From Mesorhizobium loti (lineage in GTDB: Bacteria; Pseudomonadota; Alphaproteobacteria; Rhizobiales; Rhizobiaceae): a stretch of DNA of 64,000 bases. The first letter of the stretch is position 1, and every line of letters begins with the position of its first letter. Position numbers and translations under genes: made by a program. Under the pieces are notes generated by a model that worked only from the letters and a program-made list of their open reading frames with translations, searched no databases and was not told where the DNA came from. Where the stretch lies: the NCBI GenBank assembly GCA_014189435.1, contig CP050294.1, positions 124,001 through 188,000 on the forward strand. Direction: 5' to 3'. Below, piece by piece: positions 1-8,164 of this stretch.

Positions 1-276
1 CTCCTCTATTGGAAGATCGTCAAGGATTCCTTCGCGGCGGTCGCGTAGCACGGTCTCTAGGAAGCACACCTTCAGGGAGTCACCGAGGTAAAGAACGCCA
101 AACCGGTTGGCGTCAAGACGGCGTCGAGGATCGCTGAACCGGCTCGGCGACTTCCCGTACCCCAATGGATCAGGATAGGTGCTCCAATAGATCCGACCGA
201 ACGACCGACCCCGCGGTATGGTCTCGATTTCGAGCTTTGCGCGCGCGAAATCGGGTGGAGGTGGAACGCCGGGCAT
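1..276 (-). CDS. RES-domain toxin, 5' part (runs off window edge)
   Basis: RES-domain proteins are the toxin half of RES-Xre toxin-antitoxin modules and are known to degrade NAD+. The 92 codons present read without a stop from an ATG at 276, placed directly after the antitoxin stop codon. They contain the family-like segments RGRSFGRIYWSTYPDP and RFGVLYLGDSLKVCFLETVL, which include the conserved arginine, tyrosine and glutamate positions. The C-terminal half lies outside the window. The tight abutment to the upstream gene indicates one operon. Confidence 0.72.
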   Translation of the reverse strand, partial: MPGVPPPPDFARAKLEIETIPRGRSFGRIYWSTYPDPLGYGKSPSRFSDPRRRLDANRFGVLYLGDSLKVCFLETVLRDRREGILDDLPIEE

Positions 277-963
277 TCAGTCGAAATCGCCCCTGGCCAT
301 GCCTTCCGCCGCGGCCAAAACCGAGGCGTCATCGCCTTTTTGAAGGGCTTGAAGGCCGGTCCGCCCATCGAGGGCACCATGGCGCGACACCAGAAACCGA
401 TAGACGGCCCAGGCACTATTGCCCAACATGGCATGCAACGCCGGCAATGCGCCGAAGGGACGACCGTCCTTGTCGAGTTGCCAGACAGGGAAGCGGAAAC
501 CACGTTTGGCCCCATCGATCCCGAGCACCTGTCCGCTTTGCCGCCTGGCGTTGACCGTCACGCGCGACGTGCCAAGCAGCTTGGCAAAGGCATCCGCGCT
601 CAGCATCTCCTCGCCGGCGACAATTTCGGCGACACGCTTGCGGCCGCGCGCGCGCGCTCCGGCAAGAGCCGCCTCGAGTTCGGCATCGGGCATGCCCGCG
701 TCCTCGACGGGAAAGGTATCGTCCGAAGCGATCGGTTGCTCTTCGACCGGCGTGATCGTCTGCGCATCAGCCGCCGGATCGACCTCTACCCGAAACGATA
801 CGCGGTGGCCGATCTTGCGGCTGCGTGCGATCGCTTCCTGATAGCGTTCGAGCAATACCTTCTTGAAGTCTGCCTGTGCCGGAAGCTTTGTCGTGAAGCT
901 CAGGGTGGCGACTCCCGCCTGCGATGCGGTCCCGCTATGATTGCTGCGTTTTGGAGCGACCAT
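277..963 (-). CDS. Xre/MbcA/ParS-like antitoxin
   Basis: Antitoxin partner of the adjoining RES toxin. The C-terminal half (about residues 125-228) holds a helix-turn-helix-like stretch (SADAFAKLLGTSRVTVNARR) followed by the MbcA/ParS/Xre toxin-binding type region that ends in a short acidic tail, GMARGDFD. The first 110 residues are a longer, less conserved leader than in classical Xre antitoxins. I place the start at the ATG at 961-963 because an AGGAGG ribosome site sits about 8 bases upstream; a longer reading from 999 is possible but has no such site. The toxin ATG follows the stop without a gap. Confidence 0.7.
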   Translation of the reverse strand: MVAPKRSNHSGTASQAGVATLSFTTKLPAQADFKKVLLERYQEAIARSRKIGHRVSFRVEVDPAADAQTITPVEEQPIASDDTFPVEDAGMPDAELEAALAGARARGRKRVAEIVAGEEMLSADAFAKLLGTSRVTVNARRQSGQVLGIDGAKRGFRFPVWQLDKDGRPFGALPALHAMLGNSAWAVYRFLVSRHGALDGRTGLQALQKGDDASVLAAAEGMARGDFD

Positions 964-1001
964 GATGACAACCTCCTGCTGGCACCAATATGGTTGCAAA
1001 T

Positions 1002-1029
1002 CGAAAGTTCGTCAAGTTCGATAATTTCG
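1002..1029. promoter_or_regulatory. Candidate antitoxin operator
   Basis: Just upstream of the toxin-antitoxin pair there is a 28 bp block with outer arms CGAAA and TTTCG and two direct AAGTTCG repeats (1005-1011, 1014-1020). Xre antitoxins commonly autoregulate through such sites. Assignment is by position and symmetry only. Confidence 0.35.
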
Positions 1030-1067
1030 TAAAGTTAGTAGCGAATGGCTGCGGACTAAACAATTCC

Positions 1068-1655
1068 TCATGCCCGAAAATTTCCCCTGCCCGTCATCTC
1101 GCGCAGGTCGAGCTCGCCGACCAGGTTGAGCGCTCGCTGTTCTGTCACCTTCAGCCCGTCCTGGATCAGGCTTGTCGAGACAAGTGGCCGCGAGACCACC
1201 AGTTCGACCAGGTCGGCCAATTTCGAGTTGGAGCGCCGTTGTTTGAGCCGCCGCTCCATCTGGCTTTTCGCCAGCACGAGACAGTCATGCTCCTTCAGGC
1301 CACTGCTGCATCGTGAATGGCATCGAGAGAGGCCAGCAGGCGATCGCTCCGATTGCGCGCCTGCCGCCGCTCCCTCGGAATGTCTTTGGCGCCGAGATGC
1401 AGGCTGGAGCGATGGTGCGCGGCAAGCGCCTTCCTGCCGCAGGAGCGCGGCCACCAGTGGCGGCCCTAGCCAGGCGGCGTGCTGCAGCACTTCGATGTTT
1501 TGCCAAGCCTCGAGCAGAATCGCGGCGCGCATCACCGACGGCCACTCCCGCGTGGCGGCGAGCTTGGCCTGCCGTGGCGCTAACGATCGACAAGACCGCT
1601 CTCTCGCGCTTGAACTAAACGCAAAGCGATAAGCTGCGGGATTGGCGACCGTCAT
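1068..1655 (-). pseudogene. DUF1612/HTH protein remnant downstream of repC
   Basis: Remnant of the DUF1612 plus helix-turn-helix family common on rhizobial plasmids. Family-like segments occur in order but in different frames: REWPSVMRAAILLEAW and LQHAAWLGPPLVAALLRQ in one frame, LHLGAKDIPRERR to LLASLDAIHDAAVA in a second, then SQMERRLKQRRSNSKLADLV and the HTH end LVGELDLREMTGRGNFRA back in the first. At least two frameshifts (near 1430 and 1310) plus a shortened N-terminus make it non-functional. Its ATG overlaps the repC stop as ATGA, so it was probably once co-transcribed with repC. Confidence 0.6.
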
Positions 1656-2857
1656 CCCGTCATCCTCGCCGTCGCCCCGTTCGCCTTGAGCGCCGCCATC
1701 AGCATCGGCCCGACTGAGAACTGCCCTGCCGTCGCTTTTTCGGTCAGTACCCGCAGATAGCCGCCGGCCGAGCTGATGTGCTGCGCCCTTTGTAGGATGC
1801 AGGCAATCACGATCGCCGCGACCTCCTGGCCCATCACATGGCAAGCCTCCTCATACGCTGACGGCGAAACGCCCAGATATCCCCGCACCTGAGCGGCGGT
1901 TATCATGAGATCGCGCCAATTGCCGATGCCGTCGACGGCATAATCCCCAATTTCGGGGCAGGCCTTCAGCACCATCCCCAGCGGGTATGTTTTCGGCGCC
2001 TCTGCGGTCCTCGTCCTGGGCTCGGCCGTTGCCCCGCTTTTCTCTAAAGCAGGTTCAAATTCAAGAATAGAGTCGGTATTTGAATCAGATTGCTGCCGCT
2101 CGTTTTGAGAGTCATTGCCGATCGGATTCGTGGATTTCATATGGATTTCCAGCAGCTTATCCACATCATCACGCAAGGCGGCCAGATCGGCAACGATGGG
2201 CTCGAGCTCGGCAATACAAGCTCGGCGCGGAATTGCCTCCACAACGCCGCGGAAACGCTTCCACAGGCCTCCCCAGTCTCCCGGGACATCCTCGTCAAGG
2301 GCCGCCTCTATCAGCTTGTGGATGTCACGGCGGTGCAAGGTGATCCGCTCGCGCATAAGCCTGAGCGCCCTTTTGTCGGCGCGAATACGCTCGGCCGCCG
2401 CCTCGAACTCGTAAGCACGGGCCAGCAGGGGCGCCAGGGAGAAGCCGAATGCTTCCTCGATCTCCCCTCCCCGGCCCTTGCGGGCGTAACGTTTGCCGTT
2501 CGGGCTATCCCGACGGATGATCAGCCCGCAGTCAACAAGAGCCGCCAGGTGCCGCCTGACGGTGGGCTCAGGCATTCCGTGCGCCCTGAGCGACAGCTGT
2601 GCGTTCGAGGGAAAGACGATGAGGTCGTTTTCCTCACTCAATTCGCTGTCAGGATAGAATGATATCAACGCATTCAGCACGGCCAAAGCGCGATCGCCAA
2701 TGCCGACGACGCTCTTGCCCTCGCACAGGTTGCGGTAGATCTGCCACTTGTCGACGACCCTGCCCTTGGGGATTTCACGTGAATCGTTTTGCGCTGCCAG
2801 CATGGCAAGCGACATCGGCCGCCGCCCAAAGGGCGTCGTTGCAATACCCGTCTCCAT
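1652..2857 (-). CDS. repC: Replication initiator RepC
   Basis: RepC initiates replication of repABC plasmids, and in this family the origin lies inside the gene. The product is 401 residues, the usual family length, with an N-terminal winged-helix region (QIYRNLCEGKSVVGIGDRALAVLNALISF, PTVRRHLAALVDCGLIIRRDSPNGKRYARKG). The C-terminal part has PSAYEEACHVMGQEVAAIVIACILQRAQHI, typical of the RepC C-terminal domain. An AT-rich stretch at about 2047-2105 is a reasonable place for the internal oriV. The ATG at 2857 follows a GAGGGTGAAAG ribosome site. A 154 bp gap separates it from repB and holds a candidate antisense RNA on the other strand. Confidence 0.93.
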   Translation of the reverse strand: METGIATTPFGRRPMSLAMLAAQNDSREIPKGRVVDKWQIYRNLCEGKSVVGIGDRALAVLNALISFYPDSELSEENDLIVFPSNAQLSLRAHGMPEPTVRRHLAALVDCGLIIRRDSPNGKRYARKGRGGEIEEAFGFSLAPLLARAYEFEAAAERIRADKRALRLMRERITLHRRDIHKLIEAALDEDVPGDWGGLWKRFRGVVEAIPRRACIAELEPIVADLAALRDDVDKLLEIHMKSTNPIGNDSQNERQQSDSNTDSILEFEPALEKSGATAEPRTRTAEAPKTYPLGMVLKACPEIGDYAVDGIGNWRDLMITAAQVRGYLGVSPSAYEEACHVMGQEVAAIVIACILQRAQHISSAGGYLRVLTEKATAGQFSVGPMLMAALKANGATARMTG

Positions 2858-2916
2858 TTTCTTTCACCCTCTATCAGGCAAAAGAAACCTGCTCGCCAAA
2901 ACGACGCCAATGACTC

Positions 2917-2945
2917 TTGACAGTGATTCGTGGAGATGCGATTCT
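2917..2945 (+). promoter_or_regulatory. Candidate promoter of the repABC antisense RNA
   Basis: TTGACA (2917-2922) and a weak GATTCT -10 (2940-2945) are separated by 17 bp, pointing away from repC into the repB-repC gap. This is the expected position for the counter-transcribed RNA promoter. Confidence 0.5.
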
Positions 2946-2951
2946 CAGAGT

Positions 2952-3005
2952 GCTTAGTTCAGAGAGAGGCTTCCACGGCTTGCCGTTTGGGGGCCTTTTT
3001 CTTTT
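2952..3005 (+). ncRNA. Antisense ctRNA (incompatibility RNA) of repABC
   Basis: repABC plasmids make a small RNA antisense to the repB-repC leader that limits repC expression and causes incompatibility. Here the gap contains, on the opposite strand to repC, a TTGACA promoter, about 15 bp of leader, and a GC-rich hairpin followed by a T-run. This predicts a transcript of roughly 50-55 nt, close to the known size of these RNAs. The start point is inferred from the promoter; only the hairpin and T-run are seen directly. Confidence 0.6.
2967..3005 (+). terminator. Rho-independent terminator of the ctRNA
   Basis: Imperfect stem AGGC/GCCT, CCA/TGG and CGG/CCG around a short loop (2967-2996), followed by TTTTTCTTTT. 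Confidence 0.6.
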
Positions 3006-3011
3006 GCGGTT

Positions 3012-4046
3012 TCAGACTCCTTGTTTCGTGGAGGACTTCCGAAAGGCCTCAAACAGGTCGTCCAGTTGTCCGGCGATAAACGCTGCGAAACGCGATCCTT
3101 CAGCCTCTCCCACCGCAATCATGGTAGTTTTTCCGTTGTCTTTGAGGCTGACGCTCACTGTTTTGTCTGGAGCAGCCCAGGATTTCATAGCAATCGTGGG
3201 CTTTGATGGCTTGGCCGGACCCGCAGGGTCTTTGATCGCATCACGATCCAATGGCAGCGTCTCAAGCAGAATAATGAATCTGTCGTCGGACGTTGCCTCG
3301 CGGAATTTGTTTTTGCGAACAAGATCGGAAGCTTTTGCGAGTGAGCCGTCGATGGAATAGCGGTTCGAGAATTCCTGCCATCGTCCTCGACCAATCCCGG
3401 GAGCTTTACCAATCGATTGCAGTATCTCCTTATCGACAGAGGAGGCGATTTTGATCATCTCGGAGACATGCGATTTTCCTGTCGACAACGAAGCGCAGAT
3501 GGTGTCCCGTTTGTAGCCCGCTTCCTGCTGCGCAAGCGCAAAAGCGCACTTTTCAATGTATGAGAGATCCTCTCGAGCAGTGTTTTCTTCGCCTTGGAAA
3601 ATGACTGCTTGTTCATCAGTTAACTCGCGGACGGCCGCTTTGAATCCGATCCCAAGCTGCTTAGCCGCCGCTAGTCTTCTGCGACCATAGACGATTTGAA
3701 ACTCGCCATCCTTGCCTTGTACTGGCCGAACCAATCCAGGGACAATTTGACCGCGCTCCCGCATGGATTCTGTGATCTCAGCAATGGCTGAAACTTCGTA
3801 GGCGTCATCATATCGATCGGTGATAGATGACGGCCGTATTTTGTCGGGATCGAGTTCAATGATCTGTTCGCCTGACTTCAGTAACTTGTCGGCGATATCG
3901 CTACGCTCTTGCATTTGGCGAACACCAGCCGCCACCTTCATCAGGTGTGGCGATGATGTGCGGCGGCTAACCCCCTCCTCCGAATTCTCCTCCCCGAGTT
4001 GCCCCAAAACAGCAGCAAACATGCCCTTAGAATCTTTACGGCTCAC
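3012..4046 (-). CDS. repB: Centromere-binding partition protein RepB
   Basis: ParB-family protein of the repABC partition system; it binds parS and works with RepA to segregate the plasmid. The 344 residues include the ParB-type segments IVPGLVRPVQGKDGEFQIVYGRRRLAA (about 96-122; ParB/Srx fold) and SYIEKCAFALAQQEAGYKRDTICASL (helix-turn-helix region). The start is GTG, overlapping the repA stop as GTGA, which means translational coupling. It lies in the standard order repA-repB-repC. Confidence 0.93.
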   Translation of the reverse strand: MSRKDSKGMFAAVLGQLGEENSEEGVSRRTSSPHLMKVAAGVRQMQERSDIADKLLKSGEQIIELDPDKIRPSSITDRYDDAYEVSAIAEITESMRERGQIVPGLVRPVQGKDGEFQIVYGRRRLAAAKQLGIGFKAAVRELTDEQAVIFQGEENTAREDLSYIEKCAFALAQQEAGYKRDTICASLSTGKSHVSEMIKIASSVDKEILQSIGKAPGIGRGRWQEFSNRYSIDGSLAKASDLVRKNKFREATSDDRFIILLETLPLDRDAIKDPAGPAKPSKPTIAMKSWAAPDKTVSVSLKDNGKTTMIAVGEAEGSRFAAFIAGQLDDLFEAFRKSSTKQGV

Positions 4047-5224
4047 TGTTCACGCCTCCATGCCATTGTGATGAGGCTTTCTATTTCCGCGTTCGCGGCG
4101 TTGATCGATTCGATTGCACGATCATAAGTTTTAGGTGCCGAGAACCGCGATCGTTGCACTTCATAGAGGCTCTGCTTCCAAGTAAGAGCGTCCGCTACCG
4201 CAGTGGATTTGGAGACCGAATTCAGAAGTAGATCCTCGCCAAACACTTGGCGCATTAGGGCCTGCATGTTGGCTTGCGGGTGGTCGTTGGCCTCAAACTT
4301 TGTGATGAGGAATTTGGCGAAATCCCAACGCGCGCCTGCACCAGCCTCATCCAGGATTTGCATATAAGATGCGGCCAGCTCCAAAAACTTCCCTGTGGAG
4401 TCAACATCGAGCATGTGCGCTGGTACTGGGATTAGGACTCCGGTAGCGGCAGTGAGCGACGAAAGCGTCAGGAAATTGAGTGACGGCGCGCAGTCGAGAA
4501 GAACGATATCGTAGCTATCGACGATCTGTTCGAGGGCCTGTGACACTCGAAGCAGGAAACTGGTTCCTCCGCTCTTGCGCATCTCAAGGGTAACGGCCGT
4601 TTCGAATTCTGTTAGCTCAAGACCGGCGCAGATGACGTCGAATCCGATGATATGCGTCTGATGAATAATCTTTTCCGTTGGCACCGGATCATCAAACCGA
4701 ATCGCCGAGTAAAGGGTGTCACCTTCTCGGTAGTCAAATCCGGGTAACGCTCCCTGCAGACTTGTTAACGACGCCTGGGGATCCATGTCGACCGCGAGAA
4801 CACGATATCCACGTAGTGCCAACCAATGACCCAAGTGAATAGTGGTCGCTGTCTTGGACGATCCACCTTTGAAGTTCGTGATCGCGATGATCTGGCAATC
4901 CTCGCCCTTAACACGACGAGGATTGATCCATTTCTTCCGCGCCTTTTCCGCCAGGTGCATCCGTAGGTCCAGCACCTGCTCCACGGAATATAGGCGCTTT
5001 CCGGTGGTCGTTGTCTCTGGCTCGGGTCCCTGCCCTTTTAAGGAGACCTGCCGTATGTAAGCTTCGGTCACTCCTAGCAATGCTGCCACTTCCGTCGAAG
5101 TGAATTTGCGCATCGTGCGAACCGCGTCAGGAGGATACTGAGCCAGCGAAAGATTGTTGAGTGCCTTCTCGAGTTTCGTCGAGAAGGTATTCATGAACTG
5201 AAGGCTACTTAGATGCCGCGTCAC
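4043..5224 (-). CDS. repA: Partition ATPase and autorepressor RepA
   Basis: ParA-family ATPase of repABC. It drives segregation with RepB and in this family represses its own promoter. The 393 residues have an N-terminal DNA-binding region (FTSTEVAALLGVTEAYIRQV, about 41-60), a deviant Walker A KGGSSKT at 119-125, VLAVDMDPQASLT (Walker A') and YDIVLLDCAPSLNFLTLSSL (Walker B). The GTG start at 5222-5224 is chosen because a GAGGAG site lies about 9 bases upstream; an in-frame ATG exists 10 codons later. A dyad just upstream is a plausible RepA operator. Confidence 0.94.
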   Translation of the reverse strand: MTRHLSSLQFMNTFSTKLEKALNNLSLAQYPPDAVRTMRKFTSTEVAALLGVTEAYIRQVSLKGQGPEPETTTTGKRLYSVEQVLDLRMHLAEKARKKWINPRRVKGEDCQIIAITNFKGGSSKTATTIHLGHWLALRGYRVLAVDMDPQASLTSLQGALPGFDYREGDTLYSAIRFDDPVPTEKIIHQTHIIGFDVICAGLELTEFETAVTLEMRKSGGTSFLLRVSQALEQIVDSYDIVLLDCAPSLNFLTLSSLTAATGVLIPVPAHMLDVDSTGKFLELAASYMQILDEAGAGARWDFAKFLITKFEANDHPQANMQALMRQVFGEDLLLNSVSKSTAVADALTWKQSLYEVQRSRFSAPKTYDRAIESINAANAEIESLITMAWRREQ

Positions 5225-5268
5225 CCAGATTCTCCTCTTGCACCCAGCGCCTATTGATAGCGACTGTG

Positions 5269-5285
5269 GTTAACAAGCTGTTAAC
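5269..5285. promoter_or_regulatory. Dyad upstream of repA, candidate operator
   Basis: Perfect 7 bp arms GTTAACA and TGTTAAC around AGC, 45 bp upstream of the repA start. Position and symmetry fit an autoregulatory RepA or RepAB binding site; this is inference. Confidence 0.45.
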
Positions 5286-5380
5286 GCCACGCCAACTACG
5301 CCAACTTTTCGAATTACGCGGTTTTCCCGTTACTGGGCTTATGCCCGATTCGGAGAATTCGGGCAAATGGACATAAGGCG

Positions 5381-5396
5381 GTTCCCAGCTGGGAAC
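5381..5396. promoter_or_regulatory. parS: parS partition site 1
   Basis: GTTCCCAGCTGGGAAC is a perfect 16 bp palindrome and agrees with the published repABC parS pattern GTTNNCNGCNGNNAAC. It lies 157 bp upstream of repA. Confidence 0.85.
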
Positions 5397-6073
5397 TTTT
5401 CGTGATCGCGGGCTTCCTGTACCGTCAAAGTTGCGCATCAGGTCTTGAAAATTGCAGCTATGAAGCTGGAGCATGGGCGCACGGGCAAGCCCGTTGCCCG
5501 CTTTGTTCTCGCACATAGTCGACGTCGGTGTTCCGGTTGGCCTCTAGCTTCCGCGTACGGAGGCGAGCGACCTACAACAGCGTGGGTAGCTTCGGCGCAT
5601 GGAGAGAGACCGCCACATTGGGGCGGCGGCGAAAATCCCGTTGTGACGGCAGGCACGGAGCTCGCACAGGTCCTTCGCGTCGGAGACGATGGGTTGTGTT
5701 TGTGATGCAGCCATGCCACCCACTTCCGATGTCGCTTCGGTGATAGCCTCTACAAGGCTGGCCAGTTAGACGCCCCAGGACCCCTTCCTGCAATAAGGTA
5801 TTCTTTCCGGGCGGGTTCCTGTGAATGGCACTTCAACGAAAAGGATTTGTCGCCAGCCGTCACACGCGATTTGACAGCAATCAACACCGTTTGGCACGTG
5901 GGCGTCCGTCCACGCACCCTCCCCGGTGGGTCGACGACGAGGCAAGCAAGAGGCTGCTGCAGTCGCCAGGCAACTTCCCTCTGGGTCCAAGTGTTGGTGA
6001 AGGATCCTGAGGACGTATCGAAAAGCAAACTTCTCGCACAACTCTAGCCTAGCACGCACCACCCGTACTTTGA

Positions 6074-6089
6074 GTTCCCAGCTGGGAAC
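6074..6089. promoter_or_regulatory. parS: parS partition site 2
   Basis: Second exact copy of GTTCCCAGCTGGGAAC, identical to site 1. Two or more parS copies near repA are usual in repABC plasmids. Confidence 0.85.
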
Positions 6090-6159
6090 TGGATTGACGC
6101 ATCCAGAGTCACCTGCGGTTGGGGGCGAACCAGACCCTACAATGACGCCTTAGGTTAGA

Positions 6160-7130
6160 TAGACTCGAAATCGGTCACGCAGTCTCTGATACTTGCGTGT
6201 CATCTCCGTCGAGGCGTGGCCATCTGCTTTTGCACATAGCGCTCGTCGACCTCGGCTGAGGAGGCGAGGCCGGCGCGCAGTGAATGCCCGGAAAACTTTG
6301 GCCGCGCTCGCCTTCCGAAGGATCCCCGCGCACACCAGCGGCCAAGGCCGCGCGTTTGACCAGCCGCGCCACCTCCTGATCGTTCAGCCGTTCGGCTCCC
6401 ACCGCTTTGCCCTGACCGGCGACGCAGCGGAAGAGGGGCCATGCGCGATGCGGGCCAGCTTCAGCCAAGTCTGCGGGGCGACGACCAAGCAGGTGGTGTT
6501 GGACGAGCCGCGACCAATTTCGTTTTCGCGCCAGCCGGTCTTGCTCCGCAACGTAACCAGCACGCCCTTGTCTGGATAGAATTCGATCGAGCCGCGACCG
6601 TCCTCGGTTTGATCGCGCGCAACATCGAGGCCGACGATTTCAGATCGGCGCAAGCCGGGCGAAGCCCAAAAGCAGCATGGCGTGGTCGCGCAGACCGCGC
6701 AGTGTGCCGCGGTCGAGTGTTTCCAGCATGGCAACAAGATTGTCGCGCAGGATGGCTTCCTTTTGACGGGAGGGGAGGCGTGTCTGTTGCGGATGCCGGC
6801 GAGCACGGTGGCGATATGCCGGTCCTTCCGGTCGAGCGGTTGACCGCGTCGCATATAGTTCCAGGTCAGCGACGACAGGCGGCGCTCGATGGTCGACACC
6901 CGCTTGTTGTCTCTTGGCGTTCCCGAGTCCTGTGGGCCGTGATGTAGAGGCCGACGATTTTTGGGTCTGGCGTCAGCGGATCAAGCGACTGTCGCCGGCA
7001 CCAGGCGCAAAAATGCTTCCAGTCGGTGGTATGGGCGCGACGGGGGTTTGCCGAACTTGCTGCCTCGACATGATCGCGCGCACGGTCAGCTTGATCCGCG
7101 TGCGTGCTAGGGCGGTGGCAGCAGCTTGAA
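6160..7130 (-). pseudogene. Decayed tyrosine recombinase, paralogue of the intact one at 8165
   Basis: The translated pieces match the intact recombinase nearby almost residue for residue, but in several frames: AASSANPRRAHTTDWKHFCAWCRRQ, MSTIERRLSSLTWNYMRRG, GLRRSEIVGLDVARDQTEDG, then GKAVGAERLNDQEVARLVKRAAL in another frame. Frameshifts are seen near 6440, 6700 and 6900, and the N-terminal 90 residues are missing. It cannot make an active enzyme. Together with the intact copy it brackets a RES-Xre module. Confidence 0.8.
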
Positions 7131-7208
7131 TTGGTCGGTCCTGGACTTGAAAACTGTCGAGAACTGCCATATCTTTTGCACACGAAATATGACTCTCAAT
7201 ATGGTAGG

Positions 7209-7607
7209 ATGAATTCTGTGGCCCACGCACTCAAGATCCCCGAGCAGAACGGACCTCTCATCTTGTCCTATATGGACCGGAACGGGAAGATTGCGATCGA
7301 GCAGGTCGCGGACGGTTTTGGCATGTCAAAGGGCCAGTTGGCCCAGACCGCCGGTCTTGCTCGCGAGACCCTTTATCGGTCAGAGCGCAGCGCTACGGTT
7401 AAGACACAGGGGCGTCTGCGGGAGATGCTTGAGATCATCAGCCGCGTGACGGATTGGGCGGGCGGCAAGGAGCAGGCGATGGCTTGGTACCGAGCTCAGC
7501 CGCTTCCAGCATTTGGCGGACGCACTGCTGAAGCGCTGGTGAAGGACGGCAAGGCCGCTGCGGTGCGTGATTATCTCGATCACATGGCCGTTGGCGGGTT
7601 TGCGTGA
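7209..7607 (+). CDS. Xre antitoxin of a RES-Xre module
   Basis: Antitoxin that would neutralise the RES toxin encoded directly downstream. About 132 residues: an N-terminal Xre-type helix-turn-helix (GMSKGQLAQTAGLARETLYR) and a C-terminal MbcA/ParS/Xre toxin-binding domain (LREMLEIISRVTDWAGGKEQAMAWYRAQPLPAFGGRTAEAL). I use the ATG at 7209; a GTG 9 bases later with AGGATG in front is an alternative. The stop overlaps the toxin start as GTGA, so the two are coupled. The reading frame extends further upstream but has no plausible start there. Confidence 0.85.
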   Translation: MNSVAHALKIPEQNGPLILSYMDRNGKIAIEQVADGFGMSKGQLAQTAGLARETLYRSERSATVKTQGRLREMLEIISRVTDWAGGKEQAMAWYRAQPLPAFGGRTAEALVKDGKAAAVRDYLDHMAVGGFA

Positions 7608-8122
7608 GGTTCGTCAGAACCTGCTACCGCGCACACGATCCACGTTGGGCATTCAAGCCGACTTCCGGCGAAGGGGCGGCAATCCGAGGCGCCCGATTCA
7701 ATCCCAAAGGCGTGCCGGCGCTCTATCTGGCACTGACCCTCATGACAGCGATCAAGGAGGCCAACCAGGGCTTCGCGCAGCGGATCGATCCGTGCGTGCT
7801 GTGTTCCTATGAGATCGACTGTAACGACATCGCGGATCTGACAACGCAAGAGGGGAGGGGAGAGTTTTCTGTCGCTTTCGAAGACATGGCCTGCGCCTGG
7901 GCGACGGCGCTTAGCGACGGAGAGCGCCCGGCGTCCTGGTCCATCTACGACCGGCTGCGGTCTCGAAACATTGCCGGCATTGTGGTCCCAAGCTTCGCGC
8001 CAAGTGCTGAGATGGAGGATCGCAACCTGGTCCTTTGGGACTGGGGTCCGGATCTGCCGCACAAGGTAACTGTATTCGACCCGAGCGGTCGGCTGCCGAA
8101 GGACCAGCTATCCTGGCGATAA
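7604..8122 (+). CDS. RES-domain toxin (NAD+-degrading type)
   Basis: Toxin of the RES-Xre class; family members block growth by consuming NAD+. The 172-residue protein has the usual length and landmarks: CYRAHDPRWAF at the start, ARFNPKGVPALYLALTLMTAIKEA (conserved Arg, Tyr and Glu of the RES fold) and a C-terminal SIYDRLRSRNIAGIVVPSFA. Start GTG at 7604 overlaps the antitoxin stop. The module lies between two related tyrosine recombinase genes that point the other way, close to repA, a sensible place for a plasmid-stabilising system. Confidence 0.87.
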   Translation: MRFVRTCYRAHDPRWAFKPTSGEGAAIRGARFNPKGVPALYLALTLMTAIKEANQGFAQRIDPCVLCSYEIDCNDIADLTTQEGRGEFSVAFEDMACAWATALSDGERPASWSIYDRLRSRNIAGIVVPSFAPSAEMEDRNLVLWDWGPDLPHKVTVFDPSGRLPKDQLSWR

Positions 8123-8164
8123 CGCACTCGGGCATCCGAACGGCAGGGGAGGGGTCGTTTCGTC

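Larger units (their letters stand above)
5225..6149. other. repABC upstream control region, no gene recognised
   Basis: About 0.9 kb between repA and a decayed recombinase gene. Reading frames here have no family resemblance. It holds two parS-type palindromes 693 bp apart, a GTTAACA dyad close to repA and a GCCCGA/TCGGGC inverted repeat at 5343-5364. I see no other gene-like structure. Confidence 0.6.

Noticed and set aside
340..1032. 230-codon plus-strand frame opposite the antitoxin gene
   Set aside because: Antisense shadow; the minus strand has the family motifs and a ribosome site.
5445..6062. Overlapping frames of 60-100 codons in the repA upstream region
   Set aside because: No ribosome sites, no recognisable domains and biased composition; parS sites and dyads explain this region better.
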